Shown here: positions 18,822 to 28,300 of the stretch, one piece after another
How the letters are laid out: every line of letters starts with the position of its first letter
How positions within the stretch are numbered: the first letter of the stretch is position 1
Assembly (NCBI RefSeq): GCF_030411955.1
Contig: NZ_JASNRA010000006.1
Location: 1 to 64,000, forward strand
DNA length: 64,000 nt
Source: Massilia sp. YIM B02443
GTDB lineage: Bacteria; Pseudomonadota; Gammaproteobacteria; Burkholderiales; Burkholderiaceae_D
Direction: 5' to 3'
The notes under the pieces: generated by a model
Seen by the model: the letters and a program-made list of their open reading frames with translations, nothing else
The model's database searches: none
What the model was told of the DNA's origin: nothing
Translations under genes and position numbers: made by a program

Positions 18822-19193
18822 TCATGCCTGGTTGTGCGCACGCGCCACCGCGGCATTGATGCGCGCCGTCTCCGCCCGCGCATCCTCCACGCCGATCACC
18901 AGCCGGGCAAATTCGTGGCCGGCCAGTTCGATCACGATCGTGTTGCGCTTGCGGCGCGTATAGACGAACTGCCGGTCGCCGCCTTTCAGGAACGTCCCGG
19001 CGGCGAGCACGAACGGGAGATGGGTTCCGGGCATGCGCCATCCCATGCTCAGCCAGCCGAAACCGCTGTCCTCGGTGGCGCCGCGCACCTGCGTCAGCGG
19101 CACGCGCAAGGTCGGATGATGCAGGGCGGCCAGCGCCTCCCACTTGCTCAGATGCAGGATCAGGTCGTGGTCGGTCAATTCGAGTCGGGGCAT
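18822..19193 (-). CDS. Small PH-like hypothetical protein
   Basis: A 123-residue protein that I recognise only by resemblance to small bacterial proteins with a predicted PH-like beta-barrel and C-terminal helix, with motifs WRMPGTHLPFVLAAGTF, FVYTRRKRNTIVIEL and FARLVIGVEDA. Function unknown. The ATG at 19193 starts 2 bp after the tetR stop, so the two are almost surely cotranscribed and this protein is probably controlled by that repressor. No signal peptide or membrane segment. Confidence 0.65.
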   Translation of the reverse strand: MPRLELTDHDLILHLSKWEALAALHHPTLRVPLTQVRGATEDSGFGWLSMGWRMPGTHLPFVLAAGTFLKGGDRQFVYTRRKRNTIVIELAGHEFARLVIGVEDARAETARINAAVARAHNQA

Positions 19194-19195
19194 CG

Positions 19196-19564
19196 TCAAT
19201 CCTTGATGGGAAGGTGGGCGAGCAAGCGCGATCCCAGCAATTGCGCGGGGTCCTGGGAACAAGCCGCGAGCGCGTCGCGGCACAGTGCGGCGATTGGCAA
19301 GTCGATGCTGGCCAGCTCGCGCAAGGCGGTGATCAGGAGGTCGAGCGCCGCCGGATCGTGCTGCCAGTCTCCGGCCAGGGCGCGCCGCAATACCTGTTCG
19401 AACAGGCCGCGCTTGGAGCCGAACGTCTTGTACAGGCTGCCGCGCTGCAGGCCGGTCGCGGCGACCAGGTCGTCTACCGAGCAGCCGGTATAGCCAAGCT
19501 GGCCGAAGGCGCCGGCGGCGCGTTCGATGACATCGTCTTCATTGAAATTCCGGGGGCGCGCCAT
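19196..19564 (-). CDS. TetR/AcrR family transcriptional regulator (short)
   Basis: A 122-residue regulator with a typical TetR helix-turn-helix (residues about 8-55; DLVAATGLQRGSLYKTFGSK). The ligand-binding part is much shorter than in usual 190-210-residue TetR proteins, so the ligand pocket may be reduced. A palindromic operator lies 11 bp upstream of its start codon, pointing to autorepression. It is cotranscribed with the PH-like gene. Confidence 0.88.
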   Translation of the reverse strand: MARPRNFNEDDVIERAAGAFGQLGYTGCSVDDLVAATGLQRGSLYKTFGSKRGLFEQVLRRALAGDWQHDPAALDLLITALRELASIDLPIAALCRDALAACSQDPAQLLGSRLLAHLPIKD

Positions 19565-19574
19565 GGGGACATCC

Positions 19575-19600
19575 AGTTATGGAACGGTTGTTCAATAACT
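19575..19600. promoter_or_regulatory. Palindromic operator upstream of the tetR-type gene
   Basis: Inverted arms AGTTATGGAAC and GTTCAATAACT (one mismatch) with a GGTT centre span 26 bp, 11 bp before the tetR start codon. Size, symmetry and position are typical of a TetR-family operator. Binding by this regulator is inferred. Confidence 0.65.
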
Positions 19601-19649
19601 GCAATGTAGATGTTCTGGAGCGACCGGTCAAGAACTTCGGCGCACGGAC

Positions 19650-21656
19650 TCAGATGTCGAGCGGATCGACCTCGAGCGACCACTTCACGCGCGACTTCAT
19701 GGCCCGCAGTTCCTCGATCCAGACGCGCAGGAAGGCCTGCAGCGCCGGGCGCGAACTCGACTCCACCAGCAACTGGGCGCGGTCGACGTTGTGAACCCGG
19801 GTCATGGTCATCGGAATCGGGTCGTTCATCATGATCCCGTCCGTCGGCAGGCAGTCACGCGCCGCTTCCAGGAATGCGATCGCGATCGGCAGTTCGCGCG
19901 CCTCGGCGCGCAGCAACGCCTGGTACATGAAGGGCGGCAGCCCGGCGTCGCGCCGTTCGTCCAGCAGGTTGCCGGCGAAGCGCTCGTAATCGTGGCGCAT
20001 CACCGCGCCGTACAGCGGATGCTGGGCGTAGCGGGTCTGCACCAGCACTTCGGACGGCGCCCCGGCGCGTCCGGCGCGGCCGGCCACCTGCATCAGCTGC
20101 GCGAACAGGCGCTCGCTGGCGCGGTAGTCCTGCGAGAACAGCGCAGTGTCCGGGTTCAGGATGCCGACCAGCGTCAGCTTCTTGAAGTCGTGGCCCTTGG
20201 CGACCATTTGCGTGCCGATCAGGATGTCGACCTCGCCCCGGTGCACGCTGTCGAATGCCGCCTGGGCGCTGCCTTTCAGGCGCGTCGAGTCGGCGTCGAT
20301 GCGCAGGATGCGCGCTTCGGGGAACATCGCCTGCAAGCCCTCTTCCACGCGCTGGGTGCCGCGTCCCAGCGGCTGCAGGTCGATGTTGCCGCAGGTCGGG
20401 CACGAGCGCGGGATGCGCAATTCGAGGCTGCAGTGGTGGCAGCGCAGCCGGTGTTCGGGCTTGTGCAGCACCATGAAGGCGGTGCAGCGGGTGCAATTGC
20501 TGATCCAGCCGCAGGCGTCGCAGCAGATTACCGGAGCGTAGCCGCGCCGGTTCAGGAACAGCAGCGACTGTTCGCCCTTTTCCAGCCGTGAGCGCAGCGC
20601 GGCCAGCACTTCGCTTGTGAGACCATCGCGCGGGCGGTCGCGCTCCATGTCGACCAGGCGCACCTTGGGCAGCACGGCGTCGCGCACGGCGCGCTCGCGC
20701 AGGTCCAGGCGGCGGTAGCGGCCGGATTTGGCGTGGTGCCAGGATTCGAGCGAGGGCGTGGCCGAACCGAGCACGATCGGGATCCCCAGCTGGTGCGCGC
20801 GCCACACGGCCAGGTCGCGCGCCGAATAGCGCAGGCCTTCCTGCTGCTTGTACGAAGGGTCGTGCTCTTCGTCGATGACGATCAGTTTCAGGTTCGGCAA
20901 GGACGACAGGATCGCCAGCCGGGTGCCGAGCACGATGCGCGCCTGGCCGTTGTGCGCGGCCAGCCAGTGCAGCATGCGCTCACCCTCGGACAGGCTGCTG
21001 TGCAGCGTGGCCAGCATCATGCCGGGGAAGCGCGCGCGGATATTCCCCTCGAGTTGCGGGGTCAGGTTGATCTCGGGGACCAGGATCAGGATCTGGGCCT
21101 GCGGGTCGCGCCCCAGCACCTGGGCGCAGGCCTGCAGATACACCTCGGTCTTGCCGCTGCCGGTCACGCCCCACAGCAGCAGCGGGGTGAAACCATCGGC
21201 GCCGCCGATGGCGTCCGCCGCTTCTTGCTGGGCGGGGTTCAGCGTCGGCATGTCGACCGCGCTGGCGTCCTGCGGCGCATCGAGCTTGGCCAGTTTTTTG
21301 AGCGCGCGATCCAGCGCCACCGTCTTGGGCACGCGCAGGTTCTTCGGCAGGCCAGGCAGCGCCACTTCGCCCAGCGGGCGCTGGTAATACTCGGCGGCGA
21401 AGCGCGCCAGCGCGATCCAGCGCTCGGGCAGCGGCGAGAGCTGGCTGCGCACGGCCAGCGCGTCCTTCAGTTTTTCGGGCGGGACCTCGGTGTGCTGCTT
21501 GACGGCGACGATCAGGGCCATGATTTCGCGGCGCGCGAAGGACACCAGCGCCAGCTGGCCCGGGACCGGCTCTTGTCCGGGTTCACATGGCCAGCGGTAA
21601 TCGAAGCTGCTGTTCAGCGGCGTGTCGAGCACGACTTCGAGTATGCAGTATGACAA
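19650..21656 (-). CDS. priA: Primosomal replication protein N' (PriA helicase)
   Basis: A 668-residue superfamily 2 helicase that restarts stalled replication forks. Walker A is GVTGSGKT (163-170), with the DEEHDPSYKQ box II. Zinc-binding cysteines appear as CDACGWISNCTRC, CHHC and CPTCGN. The N-terminal 3'-DNA-binding domain is present. The start is a TTG (21656); the following ILEVVLDTPLNSSFDY aligns with the family N-terminus, and there is no better in-frame ATG. It is next to hemE across an AT-rich, DnaA-box-like gap. Confidence 0.93.
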   Translation of the reverse strand: MSYCILEVVLDTPLNSSFDYRWPCEPGQEPVPGQLALVSFARREIMALIVAVKQHTEVPPEKLKDALAVRSQLSPLPERWIALARFAAEYYQRPLGEVALPGLPKNLRVPKTVALDRALKKLAKLDAPQDASAVDMPTLNPAQQEAADAIGGADGFTPLLLWGVTGSGKTEVYLQACAQVLGRDPQAQILILVPEINLTPQLEGNIRARFPGMMLATLHSSLSEGERMLHWLAAHNGQARIVLGTRLAILSSLPNLKLIVIDEEHDPSYKQQEGLRYSARDLAVWRAHQLGIPIVLGSATPSLESWHHAKSGRYRRLDLRERAVRDAVLPKVRLVDMERDRPRDGLTSEVLAALRSRLEKGEQSLLFLNRRGYAPVICCDACGWISNCTRCTAFMVLHKPEHRLRCHHCSLELRIPRSCPTCGNIDLQPLGRGTQRVEEGLQAMFPEARILRIDADSTRLKGSAQAAFDSVHRGEVDILIGTQMVAKGHDFKKLTLVGILNPDTALFSQDYRASERLFAQLMQVAGRAGRAGAPSEVLVQTRYAQHPLYGAVMRHDYERFAGNLLDERRDAGLPPFMYQALLRAEARELPIAIAFLEAARDCLPTDGIMMNDPIPMTMTRVHNVDRAQLLVESSSRPALQAFLRVWIEELRAMKSRVKWSLEVDPLDI

Positions 21657-22200
21657 TTTGGGCCCTGTGCAAAACTGTGGAAAACTTTGTGAATAGCGTG
21701 GGACTTGACCCCATCAAAGGTTTACGTTAGATCAAGTCAATTTCGATAATTCTCAAAATCAAGTCTTAATTTTCCTTATAAATCATCGACTTGCACAAAC
21801 CGGCTTCGACCTGTTAACAAGCTTGACCGCTTTCGCCGCGTTGTGCATAACTGGGTAATTTGTTTGGGAAAACTCGCTGCGTTGCATCAGAAACTTCATG
21901 CAATACTTGAAGAACAACGCTAAGTCTCGGTAAACCAAGCACTTTTCCCCAACGATCCGGCGTCTGTTGATAACTTTGTGAACAAGGAGCCGATTTGGTC
22001 CTTATTCTGTGGGACAACGTTGTGGCGCATGGGCACAGAATTCGCTCCTCGCGCAAAATCAACTTGAATATCAAGGAGTTACGCTAACCCTACCGCCTTT
22101 GAGATGTCCACAGGAATTTTTCATCGCTTTGACAAAGTTGTGAACAAGTGAGGTCTGCAGCATGCGGCGCCGGATCGCCGGCGCCGCGGATGGGGGCAAC
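21657..22200. other. AT-rich 544-bp intergenic region with DnaA-box-like sites
   Basis: This is clearly AT-richer than the flanks. One exact TTATNCACA match is on the minus strand (21842-21850, TTATGCACA). Single-mismatch boxes are at 21676-21684, 21688-21696, 21965-21973, 21977-21985 and 22139-22147, nearly all in the same orientation. A very AT-rich stretch at 21728-21788 could be a DNA-unwinding element. In Caulobacter the chromosomal origin lies beside hemE. Whether this is an origin, a DnaA titration site or a regulated promoter for priA is open. Frames of 86 codons here look spurious. Confidence 0.5.
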
Positions 22201-23307
22201 TCAGGCGGCGCCGCCGTCAGCCCGTTGCTTGCGACTGAAGCTGTGCACAGCTTCGACCATGGCGCTGACCGACTCCGGCGGGGTGAATTGCGAGATGCCG
22301 TGGCCCAGGTTGAACACGTGGCCATGGCCATTGCCCGGGGTGCCGTAGGCGCTCAGGGAGCGTTCGACTTCCGCGCGGATCTGCTCCGGCTCCGCGAACA
22401 GGATGGCCGGATCCAGGTTGCCCTGCAGCGCCACGCGGTCGCCGACCAGCGCACGTGCGCGGCCCAGGTTCATCGTCCAGTCCAGGCCCAGCGCATCGGC
22501 GCCGATGTCGGCCATCTCGTCGAGCCAGATGCCGCCGCCCTTGGTGAACACGATGGCGGGAATGCGCTCGCCATCGGGTTTATTCCCGACCGTGCGTTTC
22601 AAACCTGCCACGATCTGGCGCATGTACTTGAGCGAGAACTCCTGGTAAGCGCCATCGGCCAATGCACCGCCCCACGAGTCGAAGATCATCACCGCCTGGG
22701 CGCCGGCGTCGATCTGGGCGTTCAGGTACTGGATGACGGCTTGCGCATTGATGTCCAGGATGCGGTGCATCAGGTCCGGACGCGCGTACAGCATCTTCTT
22801 CACCGTGTGGAATTCGCGCGAACCGCCGCCTTCGACCATGTAGCAGGCCAGCGTCCACGGGCTGCCCGAGAAGCCGATCAGCGGCACGCGGCCATTGAGC
22901 GCGGTGCGGATCGAGGTCACGGCCTTGAACACGTAGTCGAGCGAGGCCATGTCCGGCACCTGCAGCGCCTTGACGTCGGCTTCGGTACGCAGCGGACGCT
23001 CGAACTTCGGACCCTCGCCGTCGGCGAAGTACAGGCCCAGGCCCATCGCGTCCGGCACCGTCAGGATGTCCGAGAACAGGATCGACGCGTCCAGCGGATA
23101 GCGGTCGATCGGCTGCAGCGTGACTTCGGTGGCGTAATCCGGATTCTTGGCCAGCCCCAGGAACGAGCCGGCGCGGGCGCGGGTGGCGCGGTATTCCGGC
23201 AGGTAGCGTCCGGCCTGGCGCATCAGCCACACCGGGGTGTACTCGGTCGGCTGGCGCAGCAACGCACGCAGGAAGGTATCGTTCTGGAGCGGGGCGAATT
23301 GTGGCAT
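22201..23307 (-). CDS. hemE: Uroporphyrinogen decarboxylase
   Basis: A 368-residue cytoplasmic enzyme that removes four carboxyl groups from uroporphyrinogen III to give coproporphyrinogen III in heme synthesis. The signature [16 protein letters not shown] is near the N-terminus, and [20 protein letters not shown] matches the second family signature. The ATG at 23307 gives the family-typical [17 protein letters not shown]. Its promoter overlaps that of the divergent S9 peptidase gene. Confidence 0.96.
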   Translation of the reverse strand: MPQFAPLQNDTFLRALLRQPTEYTPVWLMRQAGRYLPEYRATRARAGSFLGLAKNPDYATEVTLQPIDRYPLDASILFSDILTVPDAMGLGLYFADGEGPKFERPLRTEADVKALQVPDMASLDYVFKAVTSIRTALNGRVPLIGFSGSPWTLACYMVEGGGSREFHTVKKMLYARPDLMHRILDINAQAVIQYLNAQIDAGAQAVMIFDSWGGALADGAYQEFSLKYMRQIVAGLKRTVGNKPDGERIPAIVFTKGGGIWLDEMADIGADALGLDWTMNLGRARALVGDRVALQGNLDPAILFAEPEQIRAEVERSLSAYGTPGNGHGHVFNLGHGISQFTPPESVSAMVEAVHSFSRKQRADGGAA

Positions 23308-23337
23308 GGGAGACAAGAAACGCGAGGGAAAACCTCT

Positions 23338-23367
23338 ATTATCGCATTCTTCGCGCACACTTATAAT
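23338..23367. promoter_or_regulatory. Overlapping divergent promoters for hemE and the S9 peptidase
   Basis: Rightward: TTATCG (23339-23344), 17 bp, TATAAT (23362-23367). Leftward: TTATAA (23366-23361), 17 bp, GATAAT (23343-23338). Each -10 box nearly coincides with the opposite -35 box, so the two polymerases would compete for one 30-bp site. The -35 boxes are weak. Confidence 0.5.
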
Positions 23368-23395
23368 GCAGGTCCATGCAGACAGGGAGTTCGTG

Positions 23396-25348
23396 ATGAG
23401 TATTGCAACCAGCCAAGATTCGAGCAAACAAGCCACGCCGTGCGGCGCCTGGACCTCGCCAATCAGCGCCGCCGTGGTGGCCGCCGGCGCCGTGCCCTTG
23501 TCGCAGGTGATGCTCGACGGGCCGAGACTGGCCTGGCTGGAAGGCCGCGCCAGCGAAGCCGGCCGCACCACCCTGATGCTGCACGACGCCGGCGGCACGC
23601 GCGAACTGACCCCGGCCCCGTTCAACGTGCGCACCCGCGTGCACGAATACGGCGGCGGCGCCTGCCTGCTGGCCGGCGGCGACGTGTTCTTCTCGCACCA
23701 TGTGGATAACCGCCTTTATCGGATCACGGGCAATGCCGAACCCACCGCCCTGACCCAGGACGGCACGCGCCGCTTCGCCGATTTCGTGCTCGACCGCGCG
23801 CGGACTCGCCTGATCGCGGTGCGCGAAGACCATTCCAGCGGCGCCACCTATCCGACCAATACCTTGTGCGCGGTCGGCTTCGACGGCGCCGAGACCGTAC
23901 TGGTCGACGGCAACGACTTCTACGCCGCGCCGCGCCTGTCCCCGGACGGCAGGCAGCTGGCCTGGCTGTGCTGGGACCATCCGCGCATGCCGTGGGTCGG
24001 CACCGAACTGTGGCTGGCCGACGTCGGCGACGACGGCGTCCTGCTCAATGGCCGCCTGGTCGCGGGCGGGCCGGAGGAGTCGATCTGCCAGCCCGAATGG
24101 TCGCCGAGCGGCGTGCTGCACTTCGTCTCGGACCGCAGCGGCTGGTGGAACCTGTACCGCTACCAACACGGCGTGGTGCAGGCGCTGTGCCCGCGCGCGG
24201 CCGAATTCGGCGCCCCGCACTGGGCCTTCGGCGGCTCGCTGTACGGCTTCCGCTCGGACGACGAGATCATCTGCGCCTATATCGAGAATGGCGTCAGCTG
24301 TCTGGCGCGCCTGTCCACGCGCGACGGCAGCCTGCTGCCGATCGAGACGGCGTACGAGGAAATCCGCGACCTGCGGGTGCAGGGCGACGTCATCGCCTTC
24401 CTCGGCGGCGCGCCGACCATCGCGCCGGAACTGGTGCGCATCGACCTGATGAGCGACGCCAACGAGGTGCTGGCGCATTCGATCCCGCAGCCGCCGTCGA
24501 CCAGTTATCTGTCGGTGCCGCTGGCGATCAGCTACCCCAGCCAAAATGGACGTACCGCCCACGCCTTCTACTACGCCCCTGCCAACGCCGATCATGAACC
24601 GGCCGCCGGCGAACTGCCGCCGCTGATCGTGATCGGCCACGGCGGCCCGACCGGCATGGCGGCCAGCACCCTCAAGCTCTCGACCCAATATTGGACCAGC
24701 CGCGGCTTCGCCGTGCTGGACGTGAACTACGGCGGCAGCACCGGCTTCGGGCGCGACTACCGCAACCTGCTGAAACACCAATGGGGCGTGGTCGACGTCG
24801 AGGATTGCGTGGCCGGCGCGCGCCACCTGGCGCAGCAGGGACTGGTCGATCCCGAACGCCTGCTCATCCGCGGCAGCAGCGCCGGCGGCCTGACGGTGCT
24901 GTCGAGCCTGGCCTTCCACGACGTGTTCAAGGCCGGCGCCAGCTACTACGGCGTGTCCGACCTGGCCGGGCTGGACGCCGATTCGCACAAGTTCGAGTCG
25001 CACTACAACCAGTACCTGATCGCCCCGCCCGAGCGCGCCGAGGCGGTGTACCGCGAACGCTCGCCGATCCACCACAGCGACAAGCTGCGCCGCCCGATGA
25101 TCTTCTTCCAGGGCCTGGACGACAAGGTGGTGCCGCCGCAGCAGTCCGAAAGCATGGTCGAGGCCCTGCGCGCGCGCCGCCTGCCGGTGGCCTACATCAC
25201 GCTCGAGGGCGAGGGACACGGCTTCCGCAAGGCCGACAGCGTGGTGCGCACGCTGGAGGCGGAGCTGGTGTTCTACCTGCGCGTGTTCGGGATCCCGGTG
25301 CCGTCCGGCCTGCCGCAGATCGACATCGAGAACCTCGACGCTGCATGA
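23396..25348 (+). CDS. S9 family serine peptidase (acylaminoacyl-peptidase/prolyl oligopeptidase type)
   Basis: A 650-residue two-domain peptidase. The N-terminal ~390 residues form a beta-propeller-like region (repeats such as [15 protein letters not shown] and [19 protein letters not shown]). The C-terminal alpha/beta hydrolase has nucleophile Ser495 in RGSSAGGL, the acid in GLDDKVVPP and His in GEGHGF. There is no signal peptide, so it is probably cytoplasmic. GGGAG precedes the ATG at 23396. Its stop codon overlaps the next gene's start (ATGA), so it is translationally coupled to the SNF2 helicase. Confidence 0.92.
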   Translation: MSIATSQDSSKQATPCGAWTSPISAAVVAAGAVPLSQVMLDGPRLAWLEGRASEAGRTTLMLHDAGGTRELTPAPFNVRTRVHEYGGGACLLAGGDVFFSHHVDNRLYRITGNAEPTALTQDGTRRFADFVLDRARTRLIAVREDHSSGATYPTNTLCAVGFDGAETVLVDGNDFYAAPRLSPDGRQLAWLCWDHPRMPWVGTELWLADVGDDGVLLNGRLVAGGPEESICQPEWSPSGVLHFVSDRSGWWNLYRYQHGVVQALCPRAAEFGAPHWAFGGSLYGFRSDDEIICAYIENGVSCLARLSTRDGSLLPIETAYEEIRDLRVQGDVIAFLGGAPTIAPELVRIDLMSDANEVLAHSIPQPPSTSYLSVPLAISYPSQNGRTAHAFYYAPANADHEPAAGELPPLIVIGHGGPTGMAASTLKLSTQYWTSRGFAVLDVNYGGSTGFGRDYRNLLKHQWGVVDVEDCVAGARHLAQQGLVDPERLLIRGSSAGGLTVLSSLAFHDVFKAGASYYGVSDLAGLDADSHKFESHYNQYLIAPPERAEAVYRERSPIHHSDKLRRPMIFFQGLDDKVVPPQQSESMVEALRARRLPVAYITLEGEGHGFRKADSVVRTLEAELVFYLRVFGIPVPSGLPQIDIENLDAA

Positions 25349-28300
25349 CGCGGGACGATCTGGACGCCCTGCTGGCCGATTGCAATGCCGAAGAACGCGC
25401 GATCCTGACGCTGCTGGCGATGGCCGGCGAGCCGATGGGCCGCCAGCGCATCCTGGAGCACATGCGCGCACTGGGCGCGGCGCTGCCGCCGGCGCAGTGG
25501 GCCGACGAGCTGGCGCGCCTGCGCGACGCCGGCCTGCTGATCGACGCCAACGAGCGCGGCATGGCGATCGCGCCCGCCGCCGCCTGGCCGGTGCTCGACC
25601 GCGCGCTCGACGACGGCCTGTTCGCCCAGGTAGCGGCCGCGTATGGCCAGGTGTCGCCGCTGCGGCGCGACTGGCAGGGCAACCTGATGCTGCGCAGCTA
25701 CCGCCAGGGCCTGGCCCTGCTGCGCATCGCCCTGCTCACGGGCGAAGGCGAAGACGTGGTGGCGCCGTTGCTCGACGCCTGCCTGCGCTGCCATGAAGCG
25801 AACTACCTGCATCCGCTGGTTGACGTCTGCGCACGGCCGTTCGAGCCGTCGATGGTCGAACGCATCCACCCGCGCCTGCGCGAACGGGTGCTGCAGGTGC
25901 TGGTGCTGCACCTGCTGAACGAGCCGGCGATCGCGCCGGCGGTGCGCGCCTGCGCCGAGCGCTACCTGCCGCACAGCGGTCCCGAAAGCCCGCTGCGCCT
26001 GGCGCTGGGCGAACACTACCTGCTGTGCGGGCGCTTGGACGACACGCTGGCGATGGTGGCCGAGATGAGCGATTCGCCCGGCCTGTTCCTGCGCAGCGTG
26101 GTGCAGATCCTGCGGGCGAATAGCGATGCCGACCTCGAGGCCGGCCTGGCCGGCGTCGAAGCGGCGCTGAAACAGCTGCGCAAGGAGACCGGCAAGCGCA
26201 AGGCCACCTTCGACGGCCCGGCCGCGCACCTGGCCGTGGCCGCCCTGCTGCGCAGCAGCGACGCCGGCCACCGCAAGCTGGCGGACGCCTGGCTGGAAAG
26301 CGTCACGCGCTCGGTCCAGCGTCCCGAGACCGCGGTCTGGTTCCAGCTCGGCATGCTGCACGAGATCCGGCGCGGCACCGTCGACGCCGAATTGTTCGCC
26401 ACCCGCAGCTGGGAGATGGCGCTGGAACCGACCGTGCTGCGCGCCCTGATCCACTACTGGCTGGGCTTATCAAGCCTGAACGGACAACGCGCCCGCATCG
26501 AGGACATGCTGGCCCTGTCCGAGGAAGCCGGCTTCGATTTCTGGTCGGCCCAGCTGGCTGGCGTGCTGGCGCAGATGAACCAAGCCGGCGCGGTCGCGCA
26601 CGAAGCGCGCGCCGCCCAACTGCGCGGACGCCACCGCTTCGCCGACATGACGCTCTGGTTCGCGCGCGAAGAAGCGTGGGAGCGCCAGCTCAACGCCCTG
26701 ATCAACCTGCAGCCGGCGTTGTCGGTCGAGACGGTGCGCGAATCGCGCCTGGTCTGGATGATCCGCTACGACCCGCACCTGGGCGTGCAGGAGCTCGAAC
26801 CGCGCGAACAGAAACGCGATGCGCAAGGCGCCTGGACGCGCGGGCGCGCCATCAGCTTGAAGCGCCTGGCCGAGGAAGGCCAGACGCTCGACTTCCTCAC
26901 CGCCCAGGACCTGCAGGCGGCGCACACCATCGCCGGGCGGCGCTATTACGGCAGCAGCACCATCCGTTTCGAGATCGAAGTCAACAAGGCGCTGGCGGCG
27001 CTGGTCGGCCATCCGCTGCTGTTCTGGATGGATTCGCCCGGCACCCGGGTCGAGCTGCTGCCGGGCGAGCCGGAGCTGCGCGTCACCAAGCACGACGACA
27101 GCGTCCACATCGCCCTGGTGCCAAACCTGGAAGACGCGCACGGCGACGTGGTGGTGTCGCGCGAGACGCCGACCCGCCTGCGCCTGGTGCACGTCAACGA
27201 AGAACACCGGCGCATCGGCGCCATCCTCGGCGACGGGTTGCACGTGCCGCTGGCGGCCGAGCGGCGCGTGCTGCGCGCGATCGGCGCCGTGTCCTCGATC
27301 GTCACCGTGCAGTCGGACATCGGCGCCAGCGCCAGCGACATCGAGACGGTCGACGCCGACCCGCGCCTGCACGTGCACCTGCGCCCTTACCAACAAGGCC
27401 TGCGCATGCAGCTGCTGGTGCGTCCGCTGCCGGACGCCGGCGCCTATTACGGTCCCGGCGAAGGGGCGGCCAGCGTGATCGCCGACGTCGCCGGCGTGCG
27501 CACGGAGGCGCGGCGCGACCTGAACGCCGAGCGCGAAGCCGAGCGCCGGCTGGTGAGCGCCTGCCAGGTGCTGGAAGGCGCGGAACTCGACCACGGCGAA
27601 TGGCTGCTCGGCCAGCCGCTGCTGGCGCTGGAGCTGGTCGACCAGCTGCGCGAGGCCGCTGCGCAAGACATCGTGGTGGCCTGGCCCGAGGGCGAGAAGT
27701 TCAGGGTCACCAAAAAGGCCACCAGCAAATCGGTGCGGGTCCAGATCCGGCGCGACAAGGACTGGTTCGCGGCCAATGGCGACGTGATGATCGACGAGGG
27801 CCGGGTGATGAACCTGCGCACGCTGCTGGAAAAGCTGCGTGAGAGCGACAGCCGCTTCGTGGCGCTGGGCGAGAACGAATACCTGGCCCTGTCCGAGGAA
27901 CTGCACCGGCGCCTGACGGAGCTGGGCGCCTATGGCGAAATCCACGGCGACGGCATCCGCACCCATGCGCTGTCGAGCTTTGCGCTGGACGAGCTGGCGC
28001 GCGACGCCGGCAGCGTCGATGCCGATAAAGCCTGGACCGCGCACCTGGCGCGCATGGCCGAGAACGCGGCCTTCGTGCCGGAGCTGCCGTCGACGCTGCA
28101 GGCCGAGCTGCGCGACTACCAGGTCGAGGGCTTCCAGTGGCTGGGACGCCTGGCCCACTGGGGCGTGGGCGCCTGCCTGGCCGACGACATGGGCCTTGGC
28201 AAGACGCTGCAGGCGCTGGCGCTGCTGCTGACGCGCGCCAAGGATGGCCCGGCGCTGGTGGTGGCGCCGACCACCGTGTGCCTGAACTGGATCGACGAGG

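Noticed and set aside
21814..22074. An 86-codon frame in the priA-hemE gap
   Set aside because: No ribosome site, no recognisable domain, and it crosses the DnaA-box-like and AT-rich sequence.
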